64,000 nucleotides of DNA, from positions 310,001 to 374,000 of the forward strand of contig NZ_JAASQS010000006.1 of assembly GCF_011762045.1 (NCBI RefSeq), read 5' to 3'. The notes under the pieces are model-generated. The model did not search any database and had not been told where the DNA came from. It saw nothing but the letters and a program-made list of their open reading frames with translations. This DNA is from Rhizomicrobium electricum. GTDB lineage: Bacteria; Pseudomonadota; Alphaproteobacteria; Micropepsales; Micropepsaceae. How positions within the stretch are numbered: position 1 is the first letter of the stretch; each line of letters opens with the position of its first letter. Positions 59,742 through 64,000 of this stretch are shown piece by piece. The position numbers were made by a program, and so were the translations under genes.

Positions 59742-62700
59742 GTGAATACCTGCAGGCTTGTTGTCACGGCAGCGGCGGTTGCGCTTGCCGGGATGCTGGA
59801 GTGTATGCCTGCGCTTGCGCAGGTAAGGGTGTTCGACGTCCCTTCGGAAGAGGCTTCCAAGTCGATTCCGGAACTCGCCCGTCAGGCGGATGTGCAGATC
59901 GTCGGCCCTGGTGCGCCACTGCAATCGGTCATAACCCCCGAGGTGAAAGGTTCATACGACGTCGTTGTTGCCCTCGAAATGATGCTCAAGGGGACCGACC
60001 TGAAAATCGGTCGAACGGCAGATGGGATCCTGACGATCTCTGTGCCGGGACAGAAAAACGTCTGCATCGACAGAGGGGAAAGCATGACCAACAAATCCAG
60101 TCTCACCACAACGGTATCCTGGTTCGCGATGTTGTTCGCGTCCTTGCAATGCGCGGTGGCGCAAAGCAACGATAGCCAATCGGTGGAAACTATCGTGGTG
60201 ACCGGTGTTCGCGCGAGCTTGCAGTCCGCGCAGGACATCAAGATGAAGTCGTCCGAAATCGTCGACACCATCGTCGCCGAAGACATCGGCAAGCTGCCTG
60301 ACAACAACGTCATCGAGGCCTTGCAGCACGTCACCGGCGTGCAGGTCAGCCGCAACGCCGCCGAAGCCAACCAGATCCTGATCCGCGGCCTGCCCGATGT
60401 GGCCACCGTGGTCAGCGGCCGCGAGATTTTCACTTCGACCGGCCGCTTTATGACTTTGCAGGACGTTCCGGCCGAATTGCTGGCCCGCGTCGACGTGCAC
60501 AAGTCGTCCACCGCCTCCGATCTCGAAGGCGGCATCGCCGGCCTGATCGACGTGCGCCTGCACCGTCCGTTCGATTTCGACGGCCTGCAAATCGCCGGCA
60601 GCGGCCGCGCGACCTGGAGCAACCTCGCCGATCATATCGATCCTTTGGCCAGCGCCCTCATTTCGAACCGCTGGCAGACCGGTATCGGCGAGATCGGCGT
60701 GCTGCTCGACGTCTCCTATTCGAAGACACACTATAAAGAAGAGATTCTCGACAACTACATCTCCAGCCAGTCGATCGAGATGGCGTCGTCGCCAACGGCT
60801 TGCACGTACGACGCGTCAAAGAAGTGCGCCTACATTCCGCTGACCGAAGGCGCCCAATCGGTTCTCGGCCGCCGCGAGCGTGCCGCGGTCGACTTCTCGG
60901 CGCAATGGCGTCCCAATCAGAACCTCGAGTTCTATACCGACGTGTTCTACACCCGGTATCGCAACCCGAATTCGGTCGATTTCTTCGTCGGCCTGCCGTG
61001 GATCGGTGCCAATCCGGCGACCGCCACGCTGTTTCCTGGCTCCAACGAAGTGAAGACGGTCGAGGCCGGTTATTACGATCTCACCAGCAGTCAGTCCTTC
61101 CGGTCCAAGACCGACACCTACCAGATTGCCATGGGCGGTACCTGGACGGGCGACAAGCTGACCGTCAGTTCGGAAGTGGCCTATACGGATTCGACCTTCA
61201 AGCAGACCGGCTACATTCTCGACACGCATTACTATCCGGGCGATCCGCCGGCCTATAAAGCCGACTTCAACTACAAGGGCACCGGTACGCCGTACATGAA
61301 TGTGCCGCTGGCGGCCGTCACCGATCCCGCCAACATGGTCATGCGCCAGTGGTACGACCAGTGGAGCAAGCAGTCGGGTAATGAAATCGACTGGCGGGCC
61401 GATGCGACCTATGAGATCGCCGCGCGCGGCCTCAAGTCGGTCGAGTTCGGTGTTCGCTACGGCAACCGCTTCGCCCAGAACCGCGGCGACAATACCGGTG
61501 GTCAAGATTGCGACAGCAATCCCGCAGAGAGCAGCCCTGTCTACGCGCAGCAAGGCGCCCGTAACCTGTCGGCAGCCTGCGCCAGTTATCGCAGGGTGGC
61601 GAATGGGCGTGATGCCGACGGCAACATCATTTGGAATACCGTTCCAAATGGACCGGCTGTTACGCTTAACCAGTATCCGGGCTCTTACCACATTACCGGC
61701 GGCAGCATGTTCGATGGTAAGTTCGGCATCACCAAGTTCATGGCGCCGGATCCGGAGTATATGTTCTCGCATGTCGGCGATCTCCGCCAGCTGTTCGGCC
61801 TACCGGCGACGGCGCCTTCCGACGATCTGACCCAATCGTTCGATGATCGCGAAATCAGCTGGGCCGGCTACGTGAAAGGCAATTTCGATTTCGATCTGGG
61901 CTCAATGCCTGTCGACGGAAATATCGGCATCCGCCTGATCGATACCTCGGCGACACAAAAGGCCTACACTCTGGTAGTCACCGATCACGGTGCGACGGCT
62001 TCCACGCCGGTCACTACCAACCGGTACAGCTTCGACTACTCTCCGGCTGTCAGCAAAAAAGACAACTTCGACTGGCTGCCGAGTCTCAACGCTCGCATCA
62101 AGGTGCAGGACGACTTCTTCGTTCGTATAGGCCTTTCCAAAACTGTGACTCGTCCGACCTTCGCACAACTCAATCCGGGCCTGTCGCTGTCGGCCTCGAC
62201 CGCGACACTCTTGGGTTCCGGTTCGACCGGCAACCCGAACCTGACGCCGGTCCAGTCGAAGAATGCCGACGTCACATTCGAGTACTATTTCGGTCCTTCC
62301 AACAACCTCACCACAAGCCTGTTCTATCGCCGCGTCAAAGGCTACATCGGTTCCTACAATACCGAGATGGTAATCGGCGGCATCACCTATCAGGTGTCGC
62401 AGCCGAGGAACGGCAGCGACGGCGATATCAAGGGTATCGAAGTCGGCTATCAGCAGTTCTTCGATTTCCTGCCCGGTATCTGGAGTGGTCTCGGTGTCCA
62501 ACTCAACGGTACGTATGTCGACGGCTCGTTCCAGAACATCTCCAAATACTCGTATAATGCCGTCGGCATTTACGAGAAGGGGCCGTTCTCGCTGCGCGTC
62601 GCCTATAACTGGCGTTCGGGCTTCAGCGAAGGTGCCGCACCCGGCGGCGGTCAGAATCCGCAGACGATCTATGCCAAGTCGCAGCCGTGGCTCGATTTGT

Positions 62701-62870
62701 CGGCCAGCTACAAGGCAACCGACCGTCTGACCTTCACTGTCGACGCCACCAACCTGCTCGACAGCTATTTCCAAGACAGCTTCGGCAAGGGTGATCTCGC
62801 GGCGATCTATCCGCGTGATACGCGTCGGTTCGACGGTACGGTGTCGCTCGGCCTGCGTTATAGGCTGTAG
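59742..62870 (+). CDS. TonB-dependent receptor/transducer with N-terminal STN domain and second internal signal peptide
   Basis: A 1042-residue frame from GTG 59742 with GCAGGGGGAT upstream. A signal peptide (VTAAAVALAGMLECMPALAQ) precedes the STN domain (about residues 30-107: FDVPSEEASKSIPELARQAD, then GSYDVVVALEMMLKGTDLKI). At residue 115 a second Met begins MTNKSSLTTTVSWFAMLFAS with cleavage-like CAVAQ, and has its own GAGGGGAA ribosome binding site. The TonB box VETIVVTGV, the plug (DNNVIEALQHVTGVQVSRNA) and the barrel follow, ending GTVSLGLRYRL. STN receptors activate FecR. Whether one long or two products are made is open. Confidence 0.88.
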   Translation: MNTCRLVVTAAAVALAGMLECMPALAQVRVFDVPSEEASKSIPELARQADVQIVGPGAPLQSVITPEVKGSYDVVVALEMMLKGTDLKIGRTADGILTISVPGQKNVCIDRGESMTNKSSLTTTVSWFAMLFASLQCAVAQSNDSQSVETIVVTGVRASLQSAQDIKMKSSEIVDTIVAEDIGKLPDNNVIEALQHVTGVQVSRNAAEANQILIRGLPDVATVVSGREIFTSTGRFMTLQDVPAELLARVDVHKSSTASDLEGGIAGLIDVRLHRPFDFDGLQIAGSGRATWSNLADHIDPLASALISNRWQTGIGEIGVLLDVSYSKTHYKEEILDNYISSQSIEMASSPTACTYDASKKCAYIPLTEGAQSVLGRRERAAVDFSAQWRPNQNLEFYTDVFYTRYRNPNSVDFFVGLPWIGANPATATLFPGSNEVKTVEAGYYDLTSSQSFRSKTDTYQIAMGGTWTGDKLTVSSEVAYTDSTFKQTGYILDTHYYPGDPPAYKADFNYKGTGTPYMNVPLAAVTDPANMVMRQWYDQWSKQSGNEIDWRADATYEIAARGLKSVEFGVRYGNRFAQNRGDNTGGQDCDSNPAESSPVYAQQGARNLSAACASYRRVANGRDADGNIIWNTVPNGPAVTLNQYPGSYHITGGSMFDGKFGITKFMAPDPEYMFSHVGDLRQLFGLPATAPSDDLTQSFDDREISWAGYVKGNFDFDLGSMPVDGNIGIRLIDTSATQKAYTLVVTDHGATASTPVTTNRYSFDYSPAVSKKDNFDWLPSLNARIKVQDDFFVRIGLSKTVTRPTFAQLNPGLSLSASTATLLGSGSTGNPNLTPVQSKNADVTFEYYFGPSNNLTTSLFYRRVKGYIGSYNTEMVIGGITYQVSQPRNGSDGDIKGIEVGYQQFFDFLPGIWSGLGVQLNGTYVDGSFQNISKYSYNAVGIYEKGPFSLRVAYNWRSGFSEGAAPGGGQNPQTIYAKSQPWLDLSASYKATDRLTFTVDATNLLDSYFQDSFGKGDLAAIYPRDTRRFDGTVSLGLRYRL
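60073..60080 (+). promoter_or_regulatory. Internal ribosome binding site before ATG 60084
   Basis: GAGGGGAA ends three bases before an in-frame ATG that opens a full second signal peptide. The spacing is short but workable. It would allow a receptor lacking the STN domain to be made from the same mRNA. Confidence 0.55.
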
Positions 62871-62880
62871 CGAAAGCACC

Positions 62881-62919
62881 GGAGGAGAGGCGTTGCCGGA
62901 CCGGCGGCGCCTCTCCTCT
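62881..62919 (+). terminator. Hairpin behind the STN receptor gene
   Basis: GAGGAGAGGCG (62882-62892) pairs with CGCCTCTCCTC (62908-62918), an 11-bp stem starting 11 bases after the stop. It has a 15-nt loop and no T-run. Confidence 0.6.
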
Positions 62920-62941
62920 CGCACCTTTCCCCGCTGAAATT

Positions 62942-62964
62942 GCGGCGGACGGTCTGTCCGCCGC
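62942..62964 (+). terminator. Hairpin directly upstream of the arabinanase gene
   Basis: GCGGCGGAC/GTCCGCCGC is a perfect 9-bp stem with a 5-nt loop, followed by GCCTTGTTT. It ends 30 bases before the GH43 start, so it may act as a terminator or as a leader structure of the downstream gene. Confidence 0.55.
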
Positions 62965-62994
62965 GCCTTGTTTCCCGAAGACGGGAGCGTTGGT

Positions 62995-64000
62995 ATGTCA
63001 CAACATCTCTTTCACGATTTGACGCGCCGCGGCGCGCTTTTGGGCGGCTTGGCTGCAGCAGGCACGGCGGCCGTTTTGCCCGCGTTGGGCGCGGACCCCG
63101 AACCTTTGAACAGCCGTTTGAGCGGCAGCATCTCGCCGGTTCATGATCCGTGTGCGATCCGGGACGGCGATACCTATTACGTCTTCAGCACCAATCTCGG
63201 CACCGCCGGTGGCGGGCAGATTCCATGGCGCTTCTCGAAAGACCTCATCACCTGGGAAAAAGGCGGCACGGTGCTGCCCGATCTGCCGCACTGGGCGAGC
63301 GAGACCATTCCCGGCACCGAAGGCATCTGGGCGCCCGATATCTCCCATGTCGGCGGCCGCTATTTGCTCTATTACGCGGTTTCGACCTTCGGCAAGAATC
63401 ACTCCGCTATCGGATTGGCGATCAATGCGACTCTCAATCCGGCCTCGCCGGATTACAAATGGGTCGATCAGGGTTTGGTATTCGAATCCAAGTCTGGCGA
63501 TGACTTCAATGCCATCGATCCCAACCTCGTGGTCGATCGCGACGGCAAGCACTGGCTTGCTTTCGGCAGCTTCTGGGGCGGCATCAAGATGATCCCGCTC
63601 GATTCGGCAACCGGCAAGCCGGCGCCCGGCGACAAACGGATCTTCACGCTCGCCAACCGCCCCCCCGGCAGTCAGCCGAATGCCATCGAGGCGCCCTTCA
63701 TCATCGAACGCGGCGGCTTCTACTATCTGTTCTGTGCCTACGATTTCTGCTGCCGCGGTGCCGACAGCAACTACTACACAGTAGTCGGACGTTCGCCCAC
63801 CATCGCCGGGCCGTATGGCGATCACAACCGCTTCGCGATGGCCACGGGCAACGGCATGGTCGTGCTGCCGCACAATCCCGGATCGCGCTGGCGCGGACCG
63901 GGCGGCGCTTCGATCCTGCGCGACGGGGCTCAGGACTATATCGTTTATCACGCCTACGACGCGCGCCGGGACGGTACGCCGACCCTGCGGATTGCGCCGC
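62995..64000 (+). CDS. Glycoside hydrolase family 43, arabinan endo-1,5-alpha-L-arabinosidase-like, partial
   Basis: At least 335 residues; the right window edge cuts the gene. A twin-arginine signal (LTRRGALLGGLAAAGTAAVL, RR at 11-12) points to Tat export. The GH43 five-bladed propeller has all three catalytic acids: Asp51 in VHDPCAIRDGDTYYVF, Asp175 in NAIDPNLVVDRDG and Glu232 in NAIEAPFIIERGGFYYLF. GIWAPDISHVGGRYLLYY is typical of endo-arabinanases. It would cut alpha-1,5-arabinan of plant pectin in the periplasm. GGGAG stands 8 bases before ATG. It lies behind the ECF sigma/FecR/receptor set. Confidence 0.92.
   Translation, partial: MSQHLFHDLTRRGALLGGLAAAGTAAVLPALGADPEPLNSRLSGSISPVHDPCAIRDGDTYYVFSTNLGTAGGGQIPWRFSKDLITWEKGGTVLPDLPHWASETIPGTEGIWAPDISHVGGRYLLYYAVSTFGKNHSAIGLAINATLNPASPDYKWVDQGLVFESKSGDDFNAIDPNLVVDRDGKHWLAFGSFWGGIKMIPLDSATGKPAPGDKRIFTLANRPPGSQPNAIEAPFIIERGGFYYLFCAYDFCCRGADSNYYTVVGRSPTIAGPYGDHNRFAMATGNGMVVLPHNPGSRWRGPGGASILRDGAQDYIVYHAYDARRDGTPTLRIAP

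Noticed and set aside
1..64000. CRISPR array, prophage, rRNA operon or plasmid origin
   Set aside because: I looked for regularly spaced direct repeats, phage structural genes, rRNA motifs and replication initiators and saw none. A systematic search was not possible.

Overview
The window is a high-GC, gene-dense chromosomal segment of an alphaproteobacterium. The evidence is a complete Caulobacter-type Flp/Tad pilus locus (cpaA-F, tadB/C/D), the gene order rpmH-rnpA-yidD-yidC-engB-argB-dapD-dapE, Caulobacter-type TonB-dependent receptors, a DUF1036 protein and a dnaX-recR pair. I cannot name the genus; a Caulobacterales, Micropepsales or Rhizomicrobium-like organism would fit. All calls come from reading the sequence and translations; no database search was run.

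Region 1 (1-13.1 kb) is the tight-adherence pilus machine. A truncated tadE runs off the left edge, divergent from tadG. A stand-alone secretin N-domain protein and an ICMT-like membrane methyltransferase follow. Next come the 53-residue Flp pilin, the prepilin peptidase CpaA and an almost gapless operon cpaB-C-D-E-F-tadB-tadC, with a convergent TPR protein (TadD). A CtrA-like box precedes cpaB, and three perfect hairpins separate flp from cpaA.

Region 2 (13.2-30.2 kb) is mostly housekeeping: a TAXI-type binding protein, GST, a 2-hydroxyacid dehydrogenase, a membrane-anchored cytochrome c, kdsB-pheA, a tannase-family esterase, nudC, the 4.5S SRP RNA, dnaX-recR, an exported HD-domain protein, a HAF-repeat PEP-CTERM protein, rmuC, and def-fmt-truA. 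A dispersed palindromic repeat with ends GTCATCCCCGGC/GCCGGGGATGAC occurs three times (20.0, 28.4 and 30.2 kb).

Region 3 (30.4-39.5 kb, minus strand) runs rpmH, rnpA, yidD, yidC, engB, argB, a DUF1036 protein, a HAD nucleotidase, dapD, dapE and murI. It covers the ribosome, RNase P, membrane-protein insertion, arginine, lysine/diaminopimelate and D-glutamate supply for peptidoglycan. A 196-bp inverted-repeat-bounded element lies just upstream of rpmH.

Region 4 (40-45.5 kb) starts with an orphan histidine kinase and small membrane or secreted proteins, then passes into a visibly lower-GC accessory patch. The patch holds short unknown genes, two copies of an 84-bp palindromic repeat, a degenerate duplication of a gene tail 1,700 bp downstream, a protein with a WYxAYNxVKH motif that resembles HEPN-type proteins, and a gene remnant that appears to carry an in-frame palindromic insert.

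Region 5 (45.5-64 kb) carries gamma-glutamyltransferase divergent from a P1-family peptidase, a lipoprotein, tRNA-Arg(ACG), an acyltransferase/acyl-ACP synthetase fusion, and an OmpR-type two-component system divergent from a TonB-dependent receptor. It then has a cell-surface-signalling set (ECF sigma, FecR, STN-containing TonB receptor) followed by a Tat-exported GH43 arabinanase cut by the window end. I read the last set as a glycan, probably arabinan, sensing and uptake locus. Its most unusual part is the receptor: the STN module has its own signal peptide, and a second signal peptide with a strong ribosome binding site lies in frame behind it.
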